This document shows, in pieces, positions 18,880 through 26,300 of a DNA stretch of 39,339 nt. The stretch lies in assembly GCA_945866505.1 (NCBI GenBank), contig CAMBHH010000004.1, positions 1-39,339 on the forward strand. Direction: 5' to 3'. The translations under genes and the position numbers were made by a program. The stretch's first letter is position 1; each line of letters opens with the position of its first letter. The notes under the pieces are model-generated. The model was not told the DNA's origin. It made no database searches and worked only from the letters and a program-made list of their open reading frames with translations. The stretch is from Flavobacterium psychrophilum. Its GTDB lineage: Bacteria > Bacteroidota > Bacteroidia > Flavobacteriales > Flavobacteriaceae.

Positions 18880-19589
18880 CATTTTAGAAAACTCAAATCT
18901 GATTCTGTTTCCAATTCTGTAGGAGTTTGATTTTGTCTAAAAAGCCGAGCCGTCAAATTGCCTTTCAACATTATTTTGTTGCCCTTTACCTCTAGCCAAC
19001 TTCCTTCTCGTAATCCCAAAACTGGAATCGTATTAAACGAATGAAATTCTTTTATTCTAGTTTCTCGTGTTTCTCCCATATGGTTGCTTTGAGCATCAGC
19101 ATCTAAGTAATGCGGATTTAAATTGAAAGGAATCAATCCTAATGTTTTAAAACTTGGCGGATAAATGATAGGCATATCGTTAGTGGTTTGCATCGTTACG
19201 CCGCAAATATTACTTCCAGCACTTGTTCCTAAATAACATGTTCCATTTTTGACAACATCAGCGAGAACATTCATAACATTATTTTTGTACAACTGAGCTA
19301 CCAATAAAAAAGTGTTTCCACCACCAGTGAAAATTCCTTGGGCATTTTTTAAAGCTACAGCATAATCGTCAAATTCATGAATTCCTTTTACTTCCTTTCC
19401 AATTTTGGCGAAAGCCACCGCCACTTTCTCTGTATATTCTTCGCATGAAATTCCACCAGGTCTAGCAAAAGGAATAAATAAAATCGTTTTGCAGTGGTCG
19501 AAATGCACTTTTAATTCCTCTAACAAATAGTCTAAATAATCGCCATTGGGAAGCGAAGATGTGCTAGCAATAATCATATTTTTAGGCAT
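18879..19589 (-). CDS. pepE: Dipeptidase E (peptidase family S51)
   Basis: PepE hydrolyses dipeptides with an N-terminal aspartate in the cytoplasm. The 236-residue protein shows GIFTGGGNTFLL (about 85-96), the nucleophile elbow GTSAGSN with S123, H160 in FNLNPHYLDA and E195 in GLREGSW. These fall at a constant offset of three from the Ser120/His157/Glu192 triad known for Salmonella PepE. The start MPKNMIIASTSSLPNGDYLDYLLE is typical. It is convergent with tRNA-Gly, whose terminator touches its stop codon. No neighbour suggests a dedicated pathway. Confidence 0.94.
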   Translation of the reverse strand: MPKNMIIASTSSLPNGDYLDYLLEELKVHFDHCKTILFIPFARPGGISCEEYTEKVAVAFAKIGKEVKGIHEFDDYAVALKNAQGIFTGGGNTFLLVAQLYKNNVMNVLADVVKNGTCYLGTSAGSNICGVTMQTTNDMPIIYPPSFKTLGLIPFNLNPHYLDADAQSNHMGETRETRIKEFHSFNTIPVLGLREGSWLEVKGNKIMLKGNLTARLFRQNQTPTELETESDLSFLK

Positions 19590-19739
19590 ATTCGGAATAA
19601 AATAAGTTTTTGTTAAAGGTACAAAATCGCTGCTTTAAAGTAGCTTTTTGAAAATTTTAATTAACATTTATTTACCAAATCCTTACTATTTAATTTGGTA
19701 TACAGTACCCTAATTTTACAGTGCCAAAAAAACAGAAAA

Positions 19740-20462
19740 TTGCTATTACGAAAGTTTGTATTCCTATTATTACTATTTTGCCAAATTACTTTTGGTCAAT
19801 CTGCTGGTGAAAAAATAATTCATGGAAAAATAATTGTAGGATCAGGGAATCCCGCTGGAGTTACTATAATTAATTTAGTTAATGAAAAAAGCGCAGTGAG
19901 CGATAACGAAGGTAATTTTTCTATTTTGGCAAAAGCCGATGACTTATTGGTTTTTTCTTCGTTAAATTTAGAATATCAACGAAGAATTATTGAAAAAGAA
20001 GATTTGCAAAAAGACGCAATTATAATAAAAATGACTGCCAAAATTACCGAACTCGAAGAAGTAATCGTCAACAAATATCCAAAAATCAATGCGGTCGACC
20101 TGGGTATTTCACCTAAAGGAATAAAAAAATATACTCCAGCTGAACGGAGATTATATACAGCTAATTCAACTCCAGGAGATGCTCTTTTAAATATGATATC
20201 TGGTCGGACAGCAATGCTTAAAAAAGAAATTGAAGTAGAAAAAAAAGAGCATTTGTTAGTCTTATTTGGTTCACTTTTTGACGATGCCTTTTTCACGAAT
20301 ACGTTAAAAATTCCTGCAGACTATATAAAAGGGTTTCAATATTACTGCCTAGAAGATGGAAGGATTTCAGAATCTTTAAAGTCAAAAAACAAAACTAAAA
20401 TTGAGTTTTTGATAATTCCTTTAGCAATAAAATATAATGAAATCCTTTCTAACGAAAAATAA
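19740..20462 (+). CDS. Secreted protein with carboxypeptidase-like regulatory domain
   Basis: After a signal peptide (MLLRKFVFLLLLFCQITFGQ) residues about 25-100 form a CarboxypepD_reg-like beta-sandwich: HGKIIVGSGNPAGVTIINL, SDNEGNFSI, DLLVFSSLNLEYQRRII and then IIIKMTAKITELEEVIV. The remaining 140 residues are unassigned. Such domains are common in Bacteroidota envelope proteins, including the N-termini of TonB-dependent receptors, but no plug or barrel follows here. I choose the TTG at 19740, because it places the signal peptide correctly. A TTG at 19695 would add 15 mostly polar residues; no in-frame ATG precedes the signal. It overlaps no gene and is likely cotranscribed with the DUF6702 and M1 peptidase genes. 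Confidence 0.8.
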   Translation: MLLRKFVFLLLLFCQITFGQSAGEKIIHGKIIVGSGNPAGVTIINLVNEKSAVSDNEGNFSILAKADDLLVFSSLNLEYQRRIIEKEDLQKDAIIIKMTAKITELEEVIVNKYPKINAVDLGISPKGIKKYTPAERRLYTANSTPGDALLNMISGRTAMLKKEIEVEKKEHLLVLFGSLFDDAFFTNTLKIPADYIKGFQYYCLEDGRISESLKSKNKTKIEFLIIPLAIKYNEILSNEK

Positions 20463-20529
20463 AACCGAAATAGAGTCTTTTTTGTTATGCAAAAAAAGAA
20501 AAAGTCATAAGATTTACTACTTTTGGAAA

Positions 20530-21030
20530 ATGAAAAAACAAATTGTTTCTCTTTTACTAGCTATCCTTTTATTTGCAACATCAGCAGCCAATGTTCATAA
20601 ATTCCATATGGCTTTGTATCATATAAATTATGCTTCGGAGAAAAAAATGCTTCAAATTACTTCGCGAATACACATCGACGATTTAAATAAGGCACTCGAA
20701 AAAAATTATAACAAGAAAATTTCTGTTGAAAACAAAATTAATAGTACTGAAGAATTATTGTTAGAAAAGTATTTATTCGATCGATTTTCGATAAAAGTGA
20801 ATGGACAAGGTTTGCCTATGAATTTTTTGAGTAAAGAAATAGATGGTGACGAACTTGTGTGCTATTGGAACATTAAAAATATATCTAAAATAAAAACTCT
20901 AGAAGTAAACAACACCGTTTTAATCGAATGTTTTTCCGATCAGCAAAACATGATTAATGTTACTGTTTTGGGCGCTAAAAAAAGTTTTCTTTTACTAAAT
21001 TCAGTTACTTCTAAATTGCTAAACTATTAA
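20530..21030 (+). CDS. DUF6702 family periplasmic protein
   Basis: The 166-residue protein has a signal peptide (MKKQIVSLLLAILLFATSAA) followed by HKFHMALYHINYASEKKMLQ and ITSRIHIDDLNKALEK. That pattern (HKF, NY or NE, SRIFIDDLE) is the mark of DUF6702. The rest is beta-rich with charged helices. Function is unknown. An upstream in-frame ATG at 20437 would overlap the previous gene and bury the signal peptide, so the ATG at 20530 is preferred. It sits between a regulatory-domain protein and an M1 aminopeptidase, an arrangement that suggests a shared envelope role, which is inference. Confidence 0.85.
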   Translation: MKKQIVSLLLAILLFATSAANVHKFHMALYHINYASEKKMLQITSRIHIDDLNKALEKNYNKKISVENKINSTEELLLEKYLFDRFSIKVNGQGLPMNFLSKEIDGDELVCYWNIKNISKIKTLEVNNTVLIECFSDQQNMINVTVLGAKKSFLLLNSVTSKLLNY

Positions 21031-21069
21031 TTGCTAATTATGAGCCAAACTACAAACAACTTTCTTTCT

Positions 21070-23316
21070 ATGAAAAAGACCATATTATTATTATTTATCT
21101 CCCCATTGCTTGTTGTAGCACAAACTACGATTACTGAGAAAGTGGGAAAAGAATCTGAACGATATGACTCCAATAAATTTAGTCAAATGTATGATTTATT
21201 GGCGACGCCTAATATGTTTCGCACAGCTTCAGGTGCTCCTGGACCAGCATATTATCAGCAGCGGGCCGACTATAAAATTGACATTGAACTAGATGACAAG
21301 AATTCGAAATTAAATGGTTCGGAAATGATCACTTATTATAATAATTCTCCAGATACATTGCAATATTTATGGATACAATTAGACCAAAATCAAGCAGCAA
21401 AAAATTCCCAATCGCCTTTAGCCGAAAATCAAAAAACGGAAGAAGTATTCACTCCTACTAGCTTTGCTAATAAATTCTTGAAACAAGGATTGGAACGCGG
21501 TTTTAACATTGAGTATATTAAGGATTCCAAAGGAAATGCGTTGCCATACACTATAAATCAAACGATGATGCGTGTTGATTTGCCAACTCAGATGAAACCA
21601 GGAGAAAAAATATCTTTTTCTATCAAATGGTGGTATAATGTAAATAATTACAAACAAGATGGCGGCAGATCTGGTTATGAATTGTTCGAAAAAGACGGCA
21701 ATAAACTCTATGTAATTGCCCAATTCTATCCAAGAATGGCGGTGTATAACGATGTTGAAGGTTGGCAAAATATGCAGTTTTGGGGAAGTGGGGAATTTGC
21801 TTTACCGTTCGGAAATTTTGATGTAAACATTACTGTTCCTGCTGACCACGTTTTGAACGCAACTGGTGAATTGATGAATAGAAACGAAGTCTTTACTGCT
21901 ACTCAAGTCAAACGATATGAATTAGCTCAAAAAACATTTGACAAACCCGTTGTTATTGTCACGCAAGCTGAAGCGGAAATTACTGAAAAAGGATTTTCGG
22001 ACAAGAAAAAAACTTGGAAGTTTACTGCCAAAAATGTACGAGATTTTGGAATTGCAACTTCCAGAAAGTTCATTTACGATGCAATGGCGGTGCAATTGAA
22101 TGGAAAAATCGTAATGGCAGAATCAGTTTATCCAAAAGAGAGTAATCCACTTTGGGGAGAAACTTCTACCTTAACAGTTGCTCATACTTTAAAAAGTTAT
22201 TCCTCACATACATTTGACTATCCTTATCCAAAAGCAGTTTCGGTTTCTGCCGAAGACCAAGGAATGGAATACCCAATGATTTGTTGGAATTTTGGTCGAC
22301 CTGACGAAAATGGAGTGACAAGTCCACAAGTCAAAAACGGAATGATTGGAGTGGTAATTCACGAAGTGGGACATAATTTTTTTCCAATGATTGTTAATTC
22401 AGATGAACGTCAATGGACTTGGATGGATGAAGGTCTCAATACCTTTATGCAATATATGGCTGAGCAAGAGTTGGGAACAAATTTTCCTTCTCGACGCGGA
22501 CCTGCAAAAAATATAATTCCCTATATGAGTGCTGATAAAAACTTCTTGGAACCAATTATGTCCAATTCTGAAAGTCTTATTGAATTTGGAAACAATGCTT
22601 ACGGAAAACCAGCAACAGGTCTAAACATTTTGAGAGAAACCATCATGGGAAGAGAACTATTTGACTATGCTTTCAAAGTATATGCCAATCGTTGGAAATT
22701 CAAACATCCCACTCCAGAAGATTTTTTTAGAACCATGGAAGATGCTTCAGCGGTAGATTTAGATTGGTTTTTTAGAGGTTGGTTTTACTCAACAGATTAT
22801 GTTGACATTGGTATTAAAGAAGTAAAGCAATATTACGTTACCGAAACTCCAACTACAGCATTGAAAGATAGCAAAATCAATAAAAGACGCTTTGGCAAAG
22901 AAAACGGACCTTATCTATACTTAGTTTCCGATAATAATTTAGAATTACCTGCGGATAAAAAACATGCTTTTAAAGTTGACTCTGTAAAATTACTTTCGGA
23001 TTATGTTGATCAAAACTTTACGGTTGACGAAAAAGCTACTATGAAAAACCCTAAATACTTTTATGAAGTAGAATTTAACAAACCTGGTGGAATGCTGATG
23101 CCAATCATTGTGGAAATAACTTATGACGACAATTCAAAAGAAAATTATAAATTTCCAGCACAAATTTGGAGAAAAAATAATGAAACAGCCAAAAGAGTAT
23201 TTGCAACCGAGAAAGTAATTAAATCTATTCAAATTGATCCAAAACTTGAAACAGCAGATATCGATGTAACAAATAATACTTGGCCTAAAGTTGAGCCGAA
23301 ATCGAAATTCGATTAA
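21070..23316 (+). CDS. M1-family metallopeptidase (aminopeptidase N-like), secreted
   Basis: The 748-residue protein has a signal peptide (MKKTILLLFISPLLVVAQ), an N-terminal beta domain and a gluzincin catalytic domain. The zinc site is complete: H431-E432-x-x-H435 in VVIHEVGHNFFPM and the third ligand E454 18 residues on in WMDEGLNTF. Residues past about 620 form an uncharacterised C-terminal beta region (EITYDDNSKENYKFP). The usual GxMEN motif reads EDQGMEYPMICW: the GM-E part is there but Asn is replaced by Tyr. Members cleave N-terminal amino acids; secretion to the periplasm or surface is implied by the signal. In-frame ATG at 21040 is an alternative start; the one at 21070 gives a clean signal peptide. 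Confidence 0.92.
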   Translation: MKKTILLLFISPLLVVAQTTITEKVGKESERYDSNKFSQMYDLLATPNMFRTASGAPGPAYYQQRADYKIDIELDDKNSKLNGSEMITYYNNSPDTLQYLWIQLDQNQAAKNSQSPLAENQKTEEVFTPTSFANKFLKQGLERGFNIEYIKDSKGNALPYTINQTMMRVDLPTQMKPGEKISFSIKWWYNVNNYKQDGGRSGYELFEKDGNKLYVIAQFYPRMAVYNDVEGWQNMQFWGSGEFALPFGNFDVNITVPADHVLNATGELMNRNEVFTATQVKRYELAQKTFDKPVVIVTQAEAEITEKGFSDKKKTWKFTAKNVRDFGIATSRKFIYDAMAVQLNGKIVMAESVYPKESNPLWGETSTLTVAHTLKSYSSHTFDYPYPKAVSVSAEDQGMEYPMICWNFGRPDENGVTSPQVKNGMIGVVIHEVGHNFFPMIVNSDERQWTWMDEGLNTFMQYMAEQELGTNFPSRRGPAKNIIPYMSADKNFLEPIMSNSESLIEFGNNAYGKPATGLNILRETIMGRELFDYAFKVYANRWKFKHPTPEDFFRTMEDASAVDLDWFFRGWFYSTDYVDIGIKEVKQYYVTETPTTALKDSKINKRRFGKENGPYLYLVSDNNLELPADKKHAFKVDSVKLLSDYVDQNFTVDEKATMKNPKYFYEVEFNKPGGMLMPIIVEITYDDNSKENYKFPAQIWRKNNETAKRVFATEKVIKSIQIDPKLETADIDVTNNTWPKVEPKSKFD

Positions 23317-23362
23317 TGTAGATTAATATTTAATTACTCTATTTTGTAACTATACATCTTTG

Positions 23363-23370
23363 TAACTTTG
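23363..23370 (+). promoter_or_regulatory. Putative -7 box for tatA-PAP2
   Basis: TAACTTTG, an exact TAnnTTTG, lies 18 bases before the tatA ATG. TTTTG at 23342-23346 could be the -33 element, with a short 16-base spacer. Confidence 0.5.
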
Positions 23371-23388
23371 CAACTCAAAAAATAGATT

Positions 23389-23850
23389 ATGTTTGGAATT
23401 GGTGGAGGTGAATTAATTTTTATAATGTTTGTTGTTCTAATGCTTTTCGGATCTGATAAAGTTCCGGAAATGGCTCGTACAATGGGTAAAGCGATGGCAC
23501 AATTAAAGAATGCTACGAATGACATCAAAAATGAAATTCAAAAAGGAGCTGAAGCCAACGGTTTCGACAAAAATATGTTGAGCGATTTAACCAATAATAT
23601 CACCTCAGAAATCAATACTGCCAAAACCAATTTGCTTGGAGACTCAAATGCTTTAGAAATTTCGGATAATTTCGGGTCAAAAACTGACAAAGTAAAAAGC
23701 AGTTTAACCGACGAAAATTCAACTTCTTCGGTTGAACCTATGAAAGCTACTGAGATAGAAATTGAGCGTCCTAAAGATGTCGCAATCCAGGAAACATCAA
23801 AAACAGTAGAGATTGAAGAACACACTGGACCGATAAAACGCAAAAAATAA
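23389..23850 (+). CDS. tatA: Sec-independent (Tat) translocase subunit TatA/TatB-like
   Basis: The 153-residue protein has the TatA/B layout: a short N-terminal membrane helix (GGGELIFIMFVVLMLF, about 5-20), the FGSDKVPEMAR hinge, then an amphipathic helix (MGKAMAQLKNATNDIKNEIQ). The remaining 100 residues are a polar tail rich in E, K, S and T, much longer than a minimal TatA and closer to TatB in length. With TatC, such proteins export folded proteins across the inner membrane. No tatC is in the window. The stop codon shares one base with the PAP2 start (TAATG), so the two are coupled. Whether it works as TatA or TatB cannot be told. Confidence 0.88.
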   Translation: MFGIGGGELIFIMFVVLMLFGSDKVPEMARTMGKAMAQLKNATNDIKNEIQKGAEANGFDKNMLSDLTNNITSEINTAKTNLLGDSNALEISDNFGSKTDKVKSSLTDENSTSSVEPMKATEIEIERPKDVAIQETSKTVEIEEHTGPIKRKK

Positions 23851-24413
23851 TGTTGGAAAAAATCTTGTCGATTGATACCGAATTATTTATTTTCTTAAAC
23901 GGTCTAGGATCGGACAGATATGACGAACTCTGGTTATTAATTACAAAGCAAACTTCTTGGATACCGTTTTTTTTGATTTTATTATACTTAATTTTTAAGG
24001 AATTAGGAACAAAAAAAACGGTGCATTTGATTTTGTTCTTGGCTATTTTGTTGCTTTTTACGGATCAAATTACCAACTTATTCAAAAACAGTTTTCAAAG
24101 ATTGCGCCCTTGCAACAATCCCGAAATAAATTTAATAATTCGAGTAGTACAATCCCGAACATCATTTAGTTTTTTCTCAGGTCACGCTGCTAATACAATG
24201 GCAGTGACCACATTTTTGTACTTGATTTTCAAAAATAATTTCAAATACCTTTGGTTGCTGTTTTTATGGCCGTTAATCTTCGCTTATAGCCGAATATACT
24301 TGGGATTGCATTATCCATTAGATATTATTTGTGGGTATTTGTTTGGAGCGCTATTGGGATTTTTGATGTTCAAATTGTACCAAAAAGCGCAGAAAATAAA
24401 TTTTCCAACCTAA
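23850..24413 (+). CDS. PAP2-family membrane phosphatase
   Basis: The 187-residue integral membrane protein carries all three PAP2 signatures: KNSFQRLRP (K79-x6-R86-P87), FSGH (S110-G111-H112, with F in place of the usual P) and SRIYLGLHYPLD (S147-R148, H154, D158). There are five or six hydrophobic segments. Enzymes of this type remove phosphate from lipids; undecaprenyl diphosphate or phosphatidylglycerophosphate are plausible substrates, not shown by sequence. It is coupled by a one-base overlap to tatA and ends 33 bases before the convergent O-methyltransferase. Confidence 0.92.
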   Translation: MLEKILSIDTELFIFLNGLGSDRYDELWLLITKQTSWIPFFLILLYLIFKELGTKKTVHLILFLAILLLFTDQITNLFKNSFQRLRPCNNPEINLIIRVVQSRTSFSFFSGHAANTMAVTTFLYLIFKNNFKYLWLLFLWPLIFAYSRIYLGLHYPLDIICGYLFGALLGFLMFKLYQKAQKINFPT

Positions 24414-24440
24414 GTCATTGTGAGGAACGAAGCAATCTCA
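24414..24440. repeat. Short interspersed repeat GTCATTG(T/C)GAGGAACGAAGCAATCT type
   Basis: The whole spacer between the convergent PAP2 and O-methyltransferase genes is occupied by this sequence. ATTGT and GCAAT can pair (one wobble) to form a small hairpin. I recognise it as a repeat often met in intergenic DNA of Bacteroidota and other bacteria. A degenerate copy seems to lie at 32185-32202. Confidence 0.6.
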
Positions 24441-24446
24441 GATGAA

Positions 24447-25088
24447 TTACAAAACCCTACTTACCGTCAAACCATCGCGAATGGGCAATAAAACAGTTTC
24501 CACTCTCGGGTCATTTTTCAATAAAAGATTGTATTCCAACAAAATTTTGGTACTGATGTCATTCTTTTGTAAAGGTTCCAAGACTTTTCCGCTCCAAAGT
24601 ACATTGTCCGATAGGATTATACCGCCTTTGTTCATTTTTGGAACAATCAATTCAAAATAGTTGATATAATTTTCCTTGTCGGCATCAATAAAAACCAAGT
24701 CAAATTTAATTTCCAAGTTTGGAATAATATCCAAAGCTTCACCCAGATGTTGCACAATTTGATTTCCCCAAGGCGATTTGTCAAAATGTTTGCGCTGAAA
24801 ATCGACCAACTCTTCTTTGATGTCAATCGTGTGAAGCGTTCCATTTTCCTGCATTCCTTCGCACAAACTCAAAGCCGAATAACCAGTATAAGTCCCGATT
24901 TCAAGAATATTCACGGGACGGATTAATTTGGCTAACATACTCAAAACGCGTCCTTGGAAATGTCCGCTTAACATTCGTGGCAACAAAACTTTCTGATAGG
25001 TTTCTTTGTTTAAAGCAGCCAACAATTCGGGTTCTTTTTCAGAATGTTGCTCGATATAATTTTCTAAATCTTGGGATATGAAGTGCAT
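24447..25088 (-). CDS. O-methyltransferase, caffeoyl-CoA/catechol type (Methyltransf_3)
   Basis: The 213-residue protein fits the metal-dependent SAM O-methyltransferase family. It has the SAM loop NILEIGTYTGYSALSL (about 60-75), a strand-2 acidic residue (LHTIDIKEE), DLVFIDADKENYINYF with the metal-binding Asp, and ILSDNVLWSGKV with the second Asp-Asn pair. These are the residues that hold the divalent metal and the catechol-like substrate. The natural substrate in bacteria is usually unknown. It starts four bases after the lipoprotein gene, so the two are cotranscribed, with no obvious functional tie. Confidence 0.92.
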   Translation of the reverse strand: MHFISQDLENYIEQHSEKEPELLAALNKETYQKVLLPRMLSGHFQGRVLSMLAKLIRPVNILEIGTYTGYSALSLCEGMQENGTLHTIDIKEELVDFQRKHFDKSPWGNQIVQHLGEALDIIPNLEIKFDLVFIDADKENYINYFELIVPKMNKGGIILSDNVLWSGKVLEPLQKNDISTKILLEYNLLLKNDPRVETVLLPIRDGLTVSRVL

Positions 25089-25092
25089 TATT

Positions 25093-25620
25093 TTAATGTT
25101 TTATTTTGTTGAAAATATCCTTGACTTTATCAACTTCATCTAAATAACTGCTTTTTGGATTGTCAAGTTGTATGTATATATTCAAGTTTTCTTTTGTGCC
25201 GAATAAAATAGTATGTTCATTATAACTATTTTTAACATTGTAAATGAGATAACTTTTCTCATCAGTTATTCCATTTTCATAAAGTAATTTATCTTGATTT
25301 AGCCAAGAAAGTTCTGTTTTGAAATTTTCTATAAAAGCAGTTTCATCTAATAGGCCATTTTTTAGGTTCGTTCCTAAAGCAAACATCCCTATTTGTAATT
25401 CATCCAAATCGGGGTTTGATAATAAAATAAAATGTTGATTTAAAATATTTCCGTAATTTGACTTCTTAATGTAAACATATTTTTCTGGAAGATAAAAATA
25501 GGGTTTAGGTGGAATATTGGAGTTGATATATTTATAATATCCATTGCTTACATCTATTTGTTTATTAGAGGAACAGCTAGTAAATAATATGAAACTTAGA
25601 AGAAGTAGTATTCTATTCAT
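25093..25620 (-). CDS. Hypothetical lipoprotein
   Basis: The 175-residue protein has a clear lipoprotein signal (MNRILLLLSFILFTSCSSNK, lipidated C16). The mature part has no motif I recognise; it mixes short strands and an acidic helical C-terminus (DEVDKVKDIFNKIKH). The Ser-Ser after Cys without Asp suggests no inner-membrane retention signal in the enterobacterial sense, though Bacteroidota sorting rules differ. It lies between the toxin-antitoxin pair (32-base gap) and the O-methyltransferase (four-base gap). Confidence 0.75.
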   Translation of the reverse strand: MNRILLLLSFILFTSCSSNKQIDVSNGYYKYINSNIPPKPYFYLPEKYVYIKKSNYGNILNQHFILLSNPDLDELQIGMFALGTNLKNGLLDETAFIENFKTELSWLNQDKLLYENGITDEKSYLIYNVKNSYNEHTILFGTKENLNIYIQLDNPKSSYLDEVDKVKDIFNKIKH

Positions 25621-25652
25621 AAGATATTATTTAACTTCTTGACTATAAATAT

Positions 25653-25925
25653 TTAAAGCAAACTTTTTATTGGGTCGTGAAGAGAGTTGAATATTTTAAT
25701 TATTCTAATTTCATCGTTTCCAAATTGATATAAAACCTTGTAGTTGCCAACAATTATTCTTCTACAATCTTTTCTGTATTCATCAATTTGAAATTGCTCA
25801 GGAAAAACAATTTGTCTTGGAGCTATTGAAATACTTTTTAGACTAGATTTTGATAGATTATTTTTTATTTTTCTTAAATCTCTTTTAGATTCTGATGACC
25901 AAATTATTTTAAATTTATTCATCAT
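25653..25925 (-). CDS. Type II toxin, RelE/ParE superfamily
   Basis: The 90-residue basic protein starts KFKIIWSSESKRDLRKIKNN, the usual beginning of RelE/ParE toxins. It continues with CRRIIVGNYKVLYQFGNDEI and RIIKIFNSLHDPIKSL, where RRIIVGNYKVLYQ is the conserved core sheet and the late His-Asp-Pro fits the C-terminal motif. Family members either cut ribosome-bound mRNA or poison gyrase; which applies cannot be read here. The gene overlaps the antitoxin by 11 bases. Two adjacent ATG codons (25925 and 25922) could start it. Confidence 0.85.
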   Translation of the reverse strand: MMNKFKIIWSSESKRDLRKIKNNLSKSSLKSISIAPRQIVFPEQFQIDEYRKDCRRIIVGNYKVLYQFGNDEIRIIKIFNSLHDPIKSLL

Positions 25926-26208
25926 ACCAACTGTCTATTTCTTTTTCCAAATCTTCCTGAGAAATAAATCTTCCATTTTCAAAATCAGCAATTCCTTTGT
26001 CAATTTCCTCGTTGTATTGTTTTAATGTTAAAGGTCTTCCTGAAACATCAAAAGCAACAATTGGTTCAGAAACACTATCAACAGTAGTTTCAACAAACTC
26101 ATCATCATTCAAATAATTATCAAAAACCGAAGAAACGATGCGTAATAAACGTTCATCAGCATTTTCGATTTGCAATTGAATTTTCTGTTTTAATTCTGGA
26201 AGTCCCAT
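25915..26208 (-). CDS. Type II antitoxin partner of the RelE/ParE-like toxin
   Basis: The 97-residue acidic protein precedes the toxin and overlaps it by 11 bases, the usual order. The N-terminal helix LPELKQKIQLQIENADERLLRIVSSVFDNY resembles the start of many Bacteroidota antitoxins in two pieces (PELKQKIQLQIENADERLL). The C-terminal half, LTLKQYNEEIDKGIADFENG followed by RFISQEDLEKEIDSWYDE, matches toxin-binding antitoxin tails. No clear DNA-binding fold can be assigned. A -7 box lies 21 bases upstream of its ATG. Autoregulation is expected from the family but not shown. Confidence 0.82.
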   Translation of the reverse strand: MGLPELKQKIQLQIENADERLLRIVSSVFDNYLNDDEFVETTVDSVSEPIVAFDVSGRPLTLKQYNEEIDKGIADFENGRFISQEDLEKEIDSWYDE

Positions 26209-26228
26209 ACCTATTTATTTTACAAAAA

Positions 26229-26236
26229 CAAAGTTA
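26229..26236 (-). promoter_or_regulatory. Putative -7 box for the toxin-antitoxin operon
   Basis: Minus-strand TAACTTTG is an exact TAnnTTTG, 21 bases before the antitoxin ATG, back to back with the rlmN box at 26289-26296. Confidence 0.5.
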
Positions 26237-26288
26237 CAAAATATAATTTTGAGGCTTAGAAAAATTCTATATAAATCAAAATAGTCAT

Positions 26289-26296
26289 TAACTTTG
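26289..26296 (+). promoter_or_regulatory. Putative -7 box for rlmN, almost touching the start codon
   Basis: TAACTTTG ends only four bases before the ATG at 26301. If used, transcription would begin at or within the first codons, so the mRNA would be leaderless or start from the second ATG at 26304. No -33 match supports it. Confidence 0.4.
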
Positions 26297-26300
26297 CACG

